Assembly: GCF_036417845.1 (NCBI RefSeq)
Contig: NC_089981.1
Coordinates: forward strand, 20,666,001-20,730,000
From: Apteryx mantelli
Taxonomy: Eukaryota > Chordata > Aves > Apterygiformes > Apterygidae
Length of the DNA: 64,000 nucleotides
Reading direction: 5' to 3'
Shown here one piece after another: positions 1 through 12,559 of the stretch (the first letter of the stretch is position 1; each line of letters begins with the position of its first letter). The notes beneath the pieces were generated by a model, which worked only from the letters and a program-made list of their open reading frames with translations, was not told where the DNA came from and ran no database searches. A program made the position numbers and the translations under genes.

Positions 1-1703
1 GATGTAAACAGTTGCCTCTGGTCCTCCTTGTTGTTGCTGCTTGTCCTAGAGATCTCGGAAAAACTGCCTGTTACTGCAAAGCTCCGTTTGCCTTTTTTTC
101 CACGCAGCCTCAAACTGTGAGTTTCACATAGTGTTTCATTTTTGAATTAACACCCCGTGGCACACTTGAGTGGAGTTAATTGTCGTTCAGCTGTGAGCGT
201 GTCGATGAATGATACTAAAGCGACCTGCCTGTGGTGCTTAGTGCCAGCCCAAAACGGTGCAGGGCTGGGCTGGTCCCCAGGAGGATCCTCAGGGACTGAT
301 GTGAAGCCTTGAAATGGGAGAGGCTTTTGCAGTACAGTCCCAGAGCGCTTCGAAAGGAGACGTTATTACAGGGATTTTGTGTCACAGCTGGAAGACGAGA
401 CCTTGAAGGAAGGTTTAGGGTTGAATATGCCCCTTTTGAATGTGCTGGCACATTAGTGAAGTCAGTCGTTAGGAGGAACTTTGTGCTGGCCTGGTTGGTT
501 GGGTGTGAGATAGTGCAAAGTCCCGCTCCCTTTCGTGGTCCACCAGAACTAAGGTAGGCGAGGGTCAAACAAGTCCTGCCAGAGCCCTCCTCCAGTCCCT
601 GTCCAGCGCGGTGGTGTTGTCTGGAGACAGACACGGTAGTGGCACAGAAGAGGCTTTGGGGATGAATATTTAGTGTATTGAATGCTGAATTGCACCGGAG
701 GTGACAGAAGCTGTTGAAATTGCCATTCGGGGAATGCACCTGTAAGTGTCAGAGGATGAGCAGCTTCAAAGTCTCCTGCAAAGAACCCAGCTGTGGTCTC
801 AGGACCCTCTCTAAACTATCTATTTAACAGTGAAGATCTTTTAAAAACAAAGGGGGGGGGGAAAAAGGATGTGTGTGACTCACTCATGCGTAGCCCTTGA
901 GGCTGATATAAGAATGCTTCTCAGTGCTTCTTCCCCATCAAAGGCAGGTCTCCTCCCAGATGCTTCCCTCTCTTTGATAAGTCCAAGGCTTTGTACTTTG
1001 CGCTGGAGTTGACTGAGGAGCATTCGCGTGTTCAGCCTCTCAGCTGCGATGGAGGTAACTTGTAAATGTGCCTGGAAAAACTTACCAAGAGCCCCTTGTC
1101 TAAAACTCAGTCTTTTGCTTAAAGCTTGCTGCGATTCGTGGTGGACCTAAATGACGTTATGCCCTGGGAGCAGCAACTGCGTGTTCTGGTAGAGCATCTG
1201 CAGGTTTAGCTCGGAAATGAGAACAAGCGTTTTCCGCGCGTGCTCGAACAGGCTTCTGAGGCAGGCTGCAGCTTCGTCACTTGTGCGGTGTTTCCTGTGC
1301 CGCTGGAGTGCTTTTGTCAGGTTTTGGGAGGAAGGTCTGGGGACTTTGCCGTATCCAGCATCCTCACCTGGAGCAAGTCCTAGGGGAGGTGGATCATTGC
1401 TTTTGCTTTGCCTGCCACCCTCTGTCCACCGTACTTCAGGCTGGTACCTCACCTTGCTCGTGAGCTGCTGCAAAGTCAGACGTGGTCTGTGGGGAAATTG
1501 CTTTCTGGCCTGACGCCGTTTGGGGTTGAATCTTTCATGCAGCCAAACCATTAAGTCTCCTGTACAACTTCTGCCCCCACAGGGGAAAAGCACTCAGGCT
1601 TTCTACTTTGTCTCCAACTTCTTCTACCTTCTCTACTCTCCGTGTTTTGTATCTCTTCACAATATCTGTTTGTTACAAGTGAATCTTACCTTATCGTTTA
1701 CAG
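1..1703 (+). other. MRPL21 intron upstream of its first visible exon
   Basis: No coding exon could be supported here. The segment ends in a pyrimidine-rich tract and an AG acceptor at 1702-1703, directly before recognisable MRPL21 coding sequence, so it is read as intron. The MRPL21 exon or exons encoding the mitochondrial targeting peptide must lie left of position 1. Open frames in this stretch on both strands have no recognisable composition or motif. A short poly-G run occurs near 851-860. Confidence 0.7.
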
Positions 1704-4700
1704 ACTTGTTGCCAAAACATCTCTATCCTCACCACCATGGCCTGAAGTGAAACTGCCAGATCCGCTAGAAGAAGCAAAGTATCATGCAGGTAAGGTCTCA
1801 AGTCTCCAAGCGAAGACTCATAGTCCGGTATTGTCCTTGGTGGCCTGACTGGGCGTAAATCAGTGTCTTCGATGATTGGAGCTGCTGTTTGTTCTTTGCG
1901 TTTTTGTCTCGTTTCTGACGTGTTTTAGTGTTACTGGATTCGTGCTCCAGCTACTGGTGTTGGAGATTTGGGTAGAATGTGATGTCTCCGTAGTTTGTGA
2001 CAGCTTGCCAGGTTGCAGCGCTCCCAGGGGAGTCTTACCTGATGTGATATGTTGCGACCTAAGCAATGAAATGTGCCTTTTGGCGAGGAGGAAGCAATAT
2101 TGGTTTTACGCGTAAACCAAAATGCTACAGCTGGCTGAGGCAGTTGAGCGATGGGCACATCGCAGAGCTGCAGAGGTGTGGCGTACAGCAACAGGCGGGT
2201 GGGAAGCGTGACGCAGCGCTAGCGGACGTATTCTTGTCCCCACCCCAAGTCAGCAGGACAGTTGAACGCAACCTGAGAAGCTCGTGGACCGCACAGCCGT
2301 CAGCAAGTGAAGCGCACGTAGCTGTGTAGCAGCCATTCACGTTGCTTGGCCTGATCAAGATATGTCAGTCTTCCATTTGTTATCAGGCGGTTTCCCCTGG
2401 CAGATGGAGGTGTGAAAATCAAATGCCGAGACAGCGTACGTGTCTAGTCTCATATTGCCCAGGTGGGGCCGTTGTCATCCAGACCGTGCTAGGGACGGTA
2501 GTGGGGAAGCTGCCGCCGGTACAGGATGCGTCTTGGACATCGGCAGTAATGAGCCCCAGCGGGTGACTTTCTTTTACAGTTGCCGTGGGGGTAGCAATTA
2601 GCAGTTCTGCCTGCTTCGCGCAGGGAACGAGCTCCTGTGTTTGTTAACAGGCTGCCTCGCTGTCTCTTTGCGCTAGCCTCTGGGACATCTTGGAAAAGCT
2701 TCCCTGCCTTGGGCTGAAGAGACCCAGGAAGTGAAGGAGAGAAGTTCTCGTGCGAGGAACAGTGAGAAGAGCAGGGCTAAGCCGTGTCCACCTTTTTGCA
2801 GATAGTCTCCTGTCACGTAGCTGAAGCGCGTTAGTAACTGTGTGAGTGATGCGTTCTGCAGAGCGTCTCCTGCTCCAGGTCTCCTCTCTGGCTGCTTTTC
2901 ATCCTGCTTTTTGTCCCCTCTGTGCTTTTGGGGTTGCTCAAGTGATGAATGGGTGTCCTGTCCCAGAGCATCTGTGACCCGGTGAACCATAAAGTGCTCA
3001 TTTTGGTTTACTGAGCCCTGTGGTGAACAGGATGCTGCATTCCTCTGGCTGACTGTCGCAGGATCTTTGGGCCACTGTGGTTTACATGCCTTGTAACCCT
3101 CTGCTGTTTACGAGCTTGCGTCGTTGTGTTCTGACTGTGCTTATCCAAAACAAAGTCAGAGTGGTTTTATGGCTGTCTTAAACTCACAACATCTAGAGCG
3201 TTTTGAATTCTGCATTATCTTGTCCTGCTGGCTGTAGAAACAGCCATAAATATTTTCAGTGGGTTCGCTCCATGGGGTGCTGAGGTACAAGCCATACTGA
3301 CAATCAGATGGTAATATCAGTTGCTGTGTCCTGTCACTAGAGATATTTGGAAGAGTTACCAACGATTTTAGGTCCTAGCTACAGTGAAGAAAATATACTT
3401 TTTCCTGTTATAGTCCTACGGGTGGACAATTGAAATTTGACACGGAAATAACCCTTGTTTAAAGCGTGATTCTGCATGTTTCTGGCTAAGAGAAAATTGT
3501 AGGCCAGCGTTTTCATGTGTGGCTGTGTGAATAGGCCACTAAGTAGCTTGAATTAGAGATCTGGGATATCCACAAATCCCACTGACTTTAGTGGGAGCTG
3601 TGAGCGTTCCGAGTGCTGATTGGCATGCTGTTTTGAAACGTTTACCCCCGGGCTACTGATACAAGTGGACCAGTGGTTTCGAGCTAGAAGAAATTTCTTT
3701 TATTGTATCCTGTTGTGCAGTTGAGGGCATAACAAAGAGAAGGAGATCATGGTTCTTCTCTGGACCTTTTGTGGTGGACCACTCTGTGTCAGAGAAGAGC
3801 ACCCGGTTGTCTTTTCTTCCTCGATAGCAATTCTAACAACACAGAAGCTCTGCTTCTTGTTGTAGTGGGAACCGGAGCAACTGCCATGTTGCAAAATAGT
3901 TTCTGTTCTAACCTCTGGTTTTCGGTTGTTCTTAACCTTGAATAGTTTGTGTCTGTTGGGACGCTTTTAGGGTGTTCCTGTAAGGGCTGGGTTTGATTTG
4001 CCCGACTGCTAAATTCTTGTCTGTCCCAAATGGGTATTATATTTTGTTTACATTCCAAGAAAAAATGATTCAGACGCTTTTGAGGACAATGAAGAAAATC
4101 TACTTTTCCAGTTACAAAGTTACTCTTTTTCTGAACAACTCGAGGGGGTGGAAAGCTGCAATTTGGCAGGGGAAAGGCACTCATGAAGCCAAACCTTTCG
4201 ATGTTCCTGTAAAGACTGGTTTTGGCCTGACTGCACAGAAAAGCGACCACAGAAAACTGAGTTTGATGCGTGTGTGGTGCCTCATCCCAGGGATTTGTAC
4301 TGCCTCTGGCACCAGCTCTGTGTGTATGCACGTACAGGAAGAGCTCTACTGTGCAGCAGGTACAAGTTCTCAGTGCAGGCTTTGTTAATATGTCCTTATT
4401 CCTGCGTACTTTGCAGAACTCTTCCTGGTGTTCCCGGATACCTTACAAAGTATCCGGAGGCCTGTGTCTTCTGTATATTGCTGGGAAATTAAGGAGAGCT
4501 CCCTTCCTGATGCACGAACAGGCCCTCTCTTCTGGAACGCTTTCTGTTTGCGACACGGGGCATTTCAGGATGCCTGAGAAATAGGTTGGGGAGCCCAGTA
4601 TCTACATTAGGTGTGTGCTTAGGTAAGGCTTTGCCAGCAACTAATGTCCAAATGGGTCATAGGTTTGCAGGAAAGGAGGCTCGCTCCGTGTGTAGGAAAC

Positions 4701-7700
4701 AACATAGTCCTTGAGCTTTGCTCAAGGATTCCAAGATGCTGCCAGGTTTTGTGGGAGAGCAGTGTGGCTGAATTAGTCTTGAACAGCTTTTCACACCTTG
4801 CTGTTTCTCCCCTCCCGCTGATTCCCTCCCCACTGTTTGCCAACAGAGGTGGTACAAAAGGTGAACGAGATGATCGCGACTGGGCAGTATGGGCGGCTCT
4901 TCGCCGTGGTCCACTTTGCCAGCAAGCAGTGGAAAGTAACCAGCGAAGACTTGATTATGATGGACAACGTGCTGGAGGCTGAATGCGGGGACCGAATCCG
5001 GATGGAAAAGGTAACGTGCCTTGGTTCCACAGCCCCCATGCTGTGTGGGGGGCAGAACAAGTTGTCTGCAAACGTTTCTTGAGGCAAAAGCAATGACCGG
5101 TTTTTGAAAAGTCCTGAAGAGCTTCTGTTGGATCTCCCATTCTTACTCCAGCTATTTGCTTGGCCTTAATTTTGTTCCAGGTTCAGTTACCCTGTTAGTG
5201 ATAATATGATTGTGATTTCCACTGAACAGGGTTGGAACGAGTTGCGCCAGACTCTGTTAGGAGGCAGATGTTTGCTGTACCGACTTCATCCGAAAGAAAA
5301 AAACCACAGTTGTTGTTTTTAGAGACGGCACCTAAGGATGGTGTTTACCTTGAGACTGCAACACCCAAAACACTCGGAGTACTCCCAGAGGGACCGTCAC
5401 CGCTCAGCGCTTTGCAAGATCCTTATCAGGCTGAGCGTGTCGGGCGGAGGGAGAGGGACGGCACATTTAGGAGATAATTGCCAGAATGCAATTCAATATC
5501 TTTATCCTTGGCCTTGGTTAACTAGCATGAACTTGTAGAGACTCATTATTCCAAATCTTAAGTGAAAGACTCTGAAGTGGGGTTCTGCTGGCTTAATCTT
5601 TGGTTGTTTTAAGCCAAGCAGAATGGCTAAGGAGACAGGCAGGTTTTTTACCTGTCTGTTGCTTTAAAGTCCAGTTTTGAGGCAGCTTTTCAGCTGTCCC
5701 CTGCATCCTTGCGTGCAACGGGAGTGATTCACATGGAGCAGCCAGCTAGGAGTGCAAAGACCTAGATGAGGGTAAAGAAGGTTTAAAAACTTGCCTAATC
5801 TGCGATCATAATCCTGTTGGGATTTTGCTGGCAAGTATCTGTCTAAAGCAAAAACCAGAACATTTAACGACCGTATGCGTATTGCTTTTAACTGCTGCCA
5901 TACAATTAGTGTGGGAAGGAGACAGACCATAAGAAACGCTGCCGCTTCTGATGATACCTTCTTTATTACCTTGCCTGGTCCTACACGTAGGCAGGTGGTT
6001 GAAATGCCCTGAAGAAAAGAGCTAGTACCTGCGGTGAATCCACCCCAGCCATCCGTTTCTTTATCACCCATCTTGGGGCCTCATGGAGAAGGATGAGCAA
6101 AGTGTTTCGCTAGAGGATATGTAGCAAATGCTATAAAAATCCACTGATTTTAAGAGCTGCCATTCATTCAGATCCCACACGAGGCATATTTTCCTTCTTC
6201 CCTGTATCACTTTTCGTGTCTTTGCAACTTTTGGTGACCCAGAACAGAAACGTTCAGTGTGTTCTGATCAGTGTGAAAGAGGCTTCTAAAGCGTGCTTTA
6301 GTGAGATAAATTCTCCTGGGAGTGTGTCTATTTAATGAGTCTGTTTCTTGGCTGTTAGCTGCCTTTCCCCCCCCATCCCTATCCAGTAACAATTTAATGT
6401 TTGAAATGTGTAAAGGCCTGTTTTCGAGCAGTTTGGCTCCTTTATGGTGACTGTAGAATTTGGACAATATTGTTTGCATTTCTGCACGATGAACCAGTGA
6501 TGTCTGATTAAGTTGTTTTCCGCAGGTTTTGCTGGTTGGTGCTGATGACTTCACGCTCATTGGAAGGCCGCTCCTGGGGTAAGGTGTCTGCTACAAGAAC
6601 CATATCGAAGACAAATCTTACACTTAGTTGTAGCTCCAGGGCTCCTACAGTCTCCCAACCGAAGAGAAACCTTGCGAGTTTATTGGCGCTAGCCCTTTTC
6701 CCAGCTCTGTGGCTTTTGAAAGAATCGCCAATAAATCACGAGCCTCTTCCAACTCTAACCATTACCACGGTGTCAGGATAGAGCAGCGATGCCCGTTCCG
6801 AAGGTAACTGTAGGATATTCACCTCTGTTGGGATGGTTCTTTTTCTTATTGCGTAACCTTTGCACAAATTGGCTGTAAATCTTGCTCTTCGGCATCTTTA
6901 CTCCCTAACCCTAATTGCAGTGATGGTCATCTTAGAATAACCCAGAAATCCTTGCCTATCCCCGAGTTTGAGTGAGGAGAGGGTTGTTTGGGGGGAGGGG
7001 GGGGCTGTTAAACCCATTTTCTTTTGCCCTCGTCCTAACCCCGCAGGCCTTAATCCTTCCTTAGAGTTTGTAATTCTCCCTTCCTCGCGGTCGCGTGACT
7101 CCAGGGATCACAGAATTGGGGGAGCAGGAGTTTACCCCACTGGCACCAGCTCAGTTCTAATGCTGTAGGACCTGCTCCAATAACTAGCAATATGCCCGGT
7201 TCTTCAGCCTTTCCTTTGCCAAAAGAAGCGGTATGTGGACTAGCTCTTACTGTTTCAGTTCTTAGCACTAGCCAAAACGAAGTCATGAACTGTGGTTTTC
7301 CCCAGAACAACAGGTTTTAGTGGCAAAATACAAGTCAAGGTAAGGTGGGTTGCGAGAGAGCTGAGCGTCTGGAAGCCCTGGCTATTGCCCGGTTGCAGGC
7401 TAGACTTCACGTTTAGCAGTGTTGGCTTGAACTGCAGCCACTGAGGTGGAGGACGGGAAGATAAAGAGGAGTTTGTACATCTCAGAAGTATTTTCTGGTG
7501 ATTTATAGATTCACGGTAGAAATACCATGTGGTTTCAGGTTGGTTTTTCTTCTGGCCGGTTTCTTTGTTACCGGCAGGTTGTCTGGATTTAAGAGTTATT
7601 CTTAAAATGTTTGCATAGTTCATAATAAGGCTTCAGCTGCACTGCTGCTAACAACCATGGGATCCCTGTGTTGCACAGGATTTTGGGGTCTGCCAGCTTT

Positions 7701-10700
7701 TCTAACTGTGCTGTCCATAGATCTGGGATAGGAGCCTGTGCGTTATTGCCAGGTTTTCCATTTGTGGAAGAGGTTAGGAAGGGGAAGAATCATTATTAGG
7801 ACTTCGAAACATCATCTTGCCATAGCTCAAGTGAAAACCCGGGTTCTGCAGACAGAGATGTGTCATTTCAGGTGCTTTAGGAGCACTGTCCTTGGCCAGG
7901 CACTGTCAACTAGTGGCTCTGAAATGGCTCTTTGCAGCTTTGCTTGCGTGCTGGGCTTGACATATGCGCAGTGACCCAGGAGCTCTGGGCCAAGAAGAAA
8001 AACTGCTGCTCGATCCCTGCAAGCGCTCTAAGTGTGCGAGGCAGACCGAGCTGCACATCTGCCAGCGTTAGCTTGACCTGCAGTAGCTTTGGCAGAGGAG
8101 GATCGCGAGGAGGCTGACCAAGGGAGGAGAAAAGGTGGTAGGGAGGTCCTGTCCTCCCTCCGAGAGCTGTAGGGAAACCTCCCACGTGCCCAACTCCCTC
8201 AGCTCTTCTGTGCGAGCCGAGGAAAGGAGAGCAGAACCCAGTGTTTTGGAGGCAACGTGAACTGTAATTCTTTCGCATAGTTCCCAGTTGTGCCTAAACC
8301 ACAAACATTTTGGAGGAGAGATAAGAGCTTGGATGCAAACAAAGGCTTTTCTGTTGTTTTTTTTTCTGTTTCAAAAATAAACACATCAGTGAATGCCTGC
8401 ACCAGTGTCTGCGTAGGACAGTTCATTACAGCTGCACCCCCTCCCCGTTCAAACTTGGAGGCGGGTAGGAACTTGTCCTGTTTTGGACAGATGGTCATGT
8501 TCTAATTTTCTCTAGCATTCGGATACCTCCCAAGATGACGCTCCTTTTAAAGCTTTAAAAAACAGCAACACAACAAAACATATCTGCGTGGCAAAGGCAG
8601 TTCTGGGAACTTCTGGCTGGCTTCTGCTCTGGGATTTGTTGGGTTTTGTCTTTGTTCAAGCAGCTTGCTCGCTGATGGTCAGCTGGCGCTAGGGTAGCAA
8701 GTGGTATGCAGTCACTTCATGCCTAGCTGTATAATGCAGAAATTGCTGCGCGCTTTTAAAGCTGTCATTAGAAGCAAACGTAGGCTCGAGCAGGTTTGCA
8801 TTTCAGGCCCTCAATGTTTAGACCCAAGTGAAGTAAGTTTTGCTTATTTACAAAGGTGCGAAGCGTAGCTGATGGGAATTTTTTCCTTTAAAGGACCCAG
8901 AGGTGTAACCCAAGCCTTTCTCCTGGCTACCTGCCCATTCTTCCAGTGGCTGCAGATTTGGGAAAGTACATGACAACATGCAGCAGACCTGTTCTCCTCC
9001 CAGAAAGACAGGCTGAGATGCAGGTGCCTCTTCTGCAGGGAAGGAGAGAGCTTGTCAGTGATGGCAAAGTTGTTATCTCTAAGAGTTTTGATCTTTTGGG
9101 GTCAAAGGATTGCTTTCACTGCTTAACAGCAGCTTTCATCCCAATTTAGACCTATGAGATTTCAGTATGAATTCTTCTTACCTCCTTCAAAGATCTATTA
9201 GAAGTGCTTTTTCGTGAAACTTTTTGCCACTGAAAACAGCAGGCTTGAATATCTATCTCAGCCGCTGACATAATTCAGACATCTGGGAAATGTTTTGTGG
9301 ACGTTTCAGTCGTACCTAAGAGTTTGATAAAAATTCTGTCTTAGATCCTACTTTACTGAGCACTTCTCTGTTCCTCTGTGCTTGAGCAGCATGTTGGTTT
9401 CTGCCCTACTTCAGCCTTGCGCTGGGACCTCCAGCCCTGAACTTTGACTTGCGGAGTGAAGCCGCTGCCTTGATATTCAACTGTATCTAAAAAAAACACC
9501 CTTCAAAAGATTTGCTTGCAAGGCTGTCAGCATCTCCGAACAGCATGGGGAGAGGTCACTCGTCAACAAATCTGTATCAGTGCTGCTCTCTTTGTCTGAA
9601 TACTTCCCAAAGCCTGTGAAGGCTAGCATGGCCCAGCAGTGAGCAAGGAGGGTTTGGCTGTGCTACTACAAACACGGGCTCCCCTAAAAGCAGCACAGAT
9701 TTCAGTGACCCGGTCGCTTTTTTCTGGCCTGGCTGGTTTCCAGCTTTCCCATGTGATCATCATTAGCAAGCTTCTTGCATGCTTTTACAATCCAAGCCTG
9801 AGAGAAGTCAGTGGGAGTTTAGCCTTCCCTTTGCCTCCGGTGGACGGGAGTTAGACCCAGAAAGCCTCTAGCTCCCTAATTATGGTGGTGAAACACAGCC
9901 AACCCCTGAAGTGCCATTCATTTTCTGCTTTCTTTCCTAGCTTTGCAATGCCGTGTATTTCAGTAGTGCTCTTGGTCCTATCCTTGGGCCGGATCTGGGC
10001 AGCATCCCTTAGCTGGGATGTCAGGGTCACCCAGTGGTCTCTAACATCTAGATTATGTTACAGCTATTTTCTTTTGGATTAGTCACTAAATGCAGATATA
10101 TCGGTTCTCTTTGGCTGTCCTTCCCTCCTCCCTTAAGGATTCAATCTCTGATTATATATTACACCCCAGAGGGTGAATGCTAATAGAGATGGTAAACATC
10201 TCAATGCCTTTGGCCTCTTAGTGACCTCGGTGAAGAGTTAGACTAGCTGGGCTTTCCCCTCACCCCCTTTTTAAGTGCAGATAGAGTCATTTGTCAGGAA
10301 AATGTTCTTTAAATGTCTCTTGGTGGAGAAGCGAGCATGCTGATGAGCTTTTAATGGTATTCTGCAGTGATGCAACATGAAAGAGTGTCTCTTCCTCCTC
10401 CACCATGGCTGTTGATTAAAACCACGCTTTCCAGAGCTTTAGTCTGGCTCTTGTCTGGAGGCGATGGGTTTCTGCGAGAGGAGCTGTTGTGCAGCCAGGG
10501 AGCTTGTCCTTCAGTGCGGGCTTCAAATCACCTTGTTTTTCGGCTCTGCCGTTTTTCAGTTGGCAGGTAAAAATGGCAGAGCTCTTTTCCTAACTTCGGT
10601 AGGACAACTTCTCCCCGTGCGCCATAGAATACCTGCGTGGGCATGAGGCGTGTTTGCCTGTGTCGGTAAGGGAATGGGGGGGGCAGAACTGTGATTTTAG

Positions 10701-12464
10701 TCACGTGTGATGGAAACGCTGGCCATATTCGTCTTTCCCACCCCATCCTTGTGGAAAGAGATGGGGGGAGGGAATTTGTGCTTGCTGAGAGCTTCCATGT
10801 GTAGAATTAGGGTCCAGAAGCAATCGAGTCTTTGAGTAGTCTCGCCCTCATCCCTGAGCTCCCCTGGCTGCCGGGAGGTCCCTTTGAACAGAGCAGGACG
10901 TGAAATCCTCCGCGAGGCCCCATCTTCTCTTCCGATTTGGAGTAAACAACCAGGGCAGACCAAGAGTGGGAGGCAGAAGAGAGGCGTGTGGGAGGAGAAG
11001 CAACTTGCTCCGGCAGCCGATTAGCTGTGCTTCCTGCTAAAAACAGTGGGGCAGAGCTGCTCTCTTTCCACGGCCTTTGCTGGGGCTATTTAGGTGAGTA
11101 AGGTGAGATCTTGTTCCAGCTGGCCGTGATGCTTTATAGAAGGAGGAAGGACTTCTGTGTTGACCAGTAGAGCACAGGAAAAAGGCCCATGGTTGGGTTT
11201 AACTTTACCATAAGCGCAGCAGAAAGTACAGAACCATGTAAACTTGCCAGGGGAATTTATCTCGCTGTAATCCTGCAAGTTCCTGCAGGCTCCCACTACT
11301 ACTGCGTCCTTGACTGTTCCTGATCTTATCCCTGGTATGGCAGAGTACTGCCCTGCAGACTAGCACATCGCTTGGCCGATCCACGTAGCGCCTTGAGGCC
11401 TTTGTTTTTGTGCTGGGAAGCCAACAACCAGGCAGATCTCCCTCTTCTCCCCAGTGACTTAGTAGTTCCTGCAGACCTGGGCTTTGTAAGGCAGGACACA
11501 TTGCTTGTGTCTTCCCTAGAAACCTGCCCTTTGATAGGAGAACTTAAAGAATTACAAGGTGGGATTTTTTTTTCTTTTTAAGGAAAGATCTTGTCCGCGT
11601 GGAGGCTACCGTGATCGAAAAGACGGAGTCGTGGCCAAAAATTAACATGCGCTTTTGGAAGAGACACAATTATCAAAGGAAGAAAAGTAAGCTAAAAAGA
11701 ATACAGAGCTTCCTGCTTCTTTGCTGGGTCCGGGAGATGGACATATCACGGCCCGAGGGCAGTGCCTGGGGAGGGACGTTCATTTGCTGTGCCCCTGGGA
11801 CCCCACATGGTACAACACCTCTTTCCCAGCCCACCGCCCCAGGCGTGACCCAAGGTACTCGGAGCACAGTGGCTTTATTCCCTGCGTCCAGCACCCTTGG
11901 TTGGATATCTTTGCAAAAAACCTTTTTGGGGAGAAAAAAATATATATATATATACAGGGTGGAGAAGCAATGGTGTTCTTCCAAAGCCTCAAATATTAGA
12001 TACGTAGTCGCAGATATTAACAAGCCTTAACGGTATCCTGCAATAGACTTTTTGATTCCCAAATCACTGCTCCTTCTCAGATATGACCGAGAGGGAGGAA
12101 GAGCATGACAGAGTTTAGCGGGACGGACATTAAAACCTTGACCCATCCGCCGTGCTCCCATGGGAGCCCTGCCTGGACCTCTCGCTCATGCCATACCAAT
12201 GGTATGTGGCTGTCCTGCCAACGTGGCGGCATCTGTCAGCGCTCCCCCTCCTAGAAACTGTCACGCCTTGGCATGCCTCAGCCTCGTGCGGCTTTGCCAG
12301 CGGGAGCCTCTCGAGAGGTACACAGCAGTTCTGTGCTGTGATCTGATTTTATTTATTTATTTATTTATTTATTTTCTCTCTCTTCTCATTCTTTTTCAGT
12401 CATCAGGAACCCACAGGCCGTCCTCCGGATAAACACCATAGACATTTTCCCCAGTTTGTCGTGA
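1704..12464 (+). CDS. MRPL21: Mitochondrial large-subunit ribosomal protein bL21m (partial, 5' exon missing)
   Basis: This encodes the mitochondrial counterpart of bacterial L21, a protein of the 39S subunit that binds 23S-type rRNA in the mitochondrial matrix. Five exons are seen: 1704-1789, 4847-5010, 6526-6578, 11583-11686 and 12400-12464. All have GT-AG borders, and the phases join exactly (for example G at 1789 plus AG at 4847 makes Glu). They give 156 residues plus a TGA stop, against about 205 in human MRPL21; the missing part is the targeting peptide and N-terminus. Diagnostic stretches are [31 protein letters not shown], the L21-type KQWKV segment, and [18 protein letters not shown], all nearly identical to human from memory. 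The C-terminal half carries the basic RNA-binding tail ([14 protein letters not shown]), and the protein ends in [11 protein letters not shown]. In mammals MRPL21 is head-to-head with IGHMBP2, which would lie left of this window. Confidence 0.96.
6579..11582 (+). other. Large MRPL21 intron without recognisable content
   Basis: This is the longest MRPL21 intron, about 5 kb, bounded by a GTAAGG donor and an acceptor after a T-rich tract. I see no repeat family, RNA gene or additional exon. The other MRPL21 introns (1790-4846, 5011-6525, 11687-12399) are equally plain. The exception is the last, which holds a short (TA)n run near 11940-11955 and a TTTA microsatellite next to its acceptor. Confidence 0.6.
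12347..12374 (+). repeat. (TTTA)n microsatellite
   Basis: About seven copies of a 4-bp TTTA unit lie just upstream of the polypyrimidine tract of the last MRPL21 exon acceptor (AG at 12398-12399). Length variation here could move the branch point relative to the acceptor, but nothing suggests a functional effect. Confidence 0.9.
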
Positions 12465-12521
12465 CTGATTGATTGGGTGTTGCGTGGCTCAGGGTTTATT
12501 ATTGCTTGAGGCAACCGTGGA

Positions 12522-12527
12522 AATAAA
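12522..12527 (+). terminator. MRPL21 polyadenylation signal
   Basis: A canonical AATAAA lies 58 bases after the MRPL21 stop codon, giving a very short 3' UTR, as is usual for mitochondrial ribosomal protein genes. Cleavage is expected about 10-30 bases further on. Confidence 0.75.
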
Positions 12528-12559
12528 ACCGCCTTGTCATCGGAAAGTTCTGGGCTTCC

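Noticed and set aside
3789-4331. 180-codon minus-strand open frame inside an MRPL21 intron
   Set aside because: It has no recognisable motif, an amino-acid mix typical of random translation, and no splice or promoter context.
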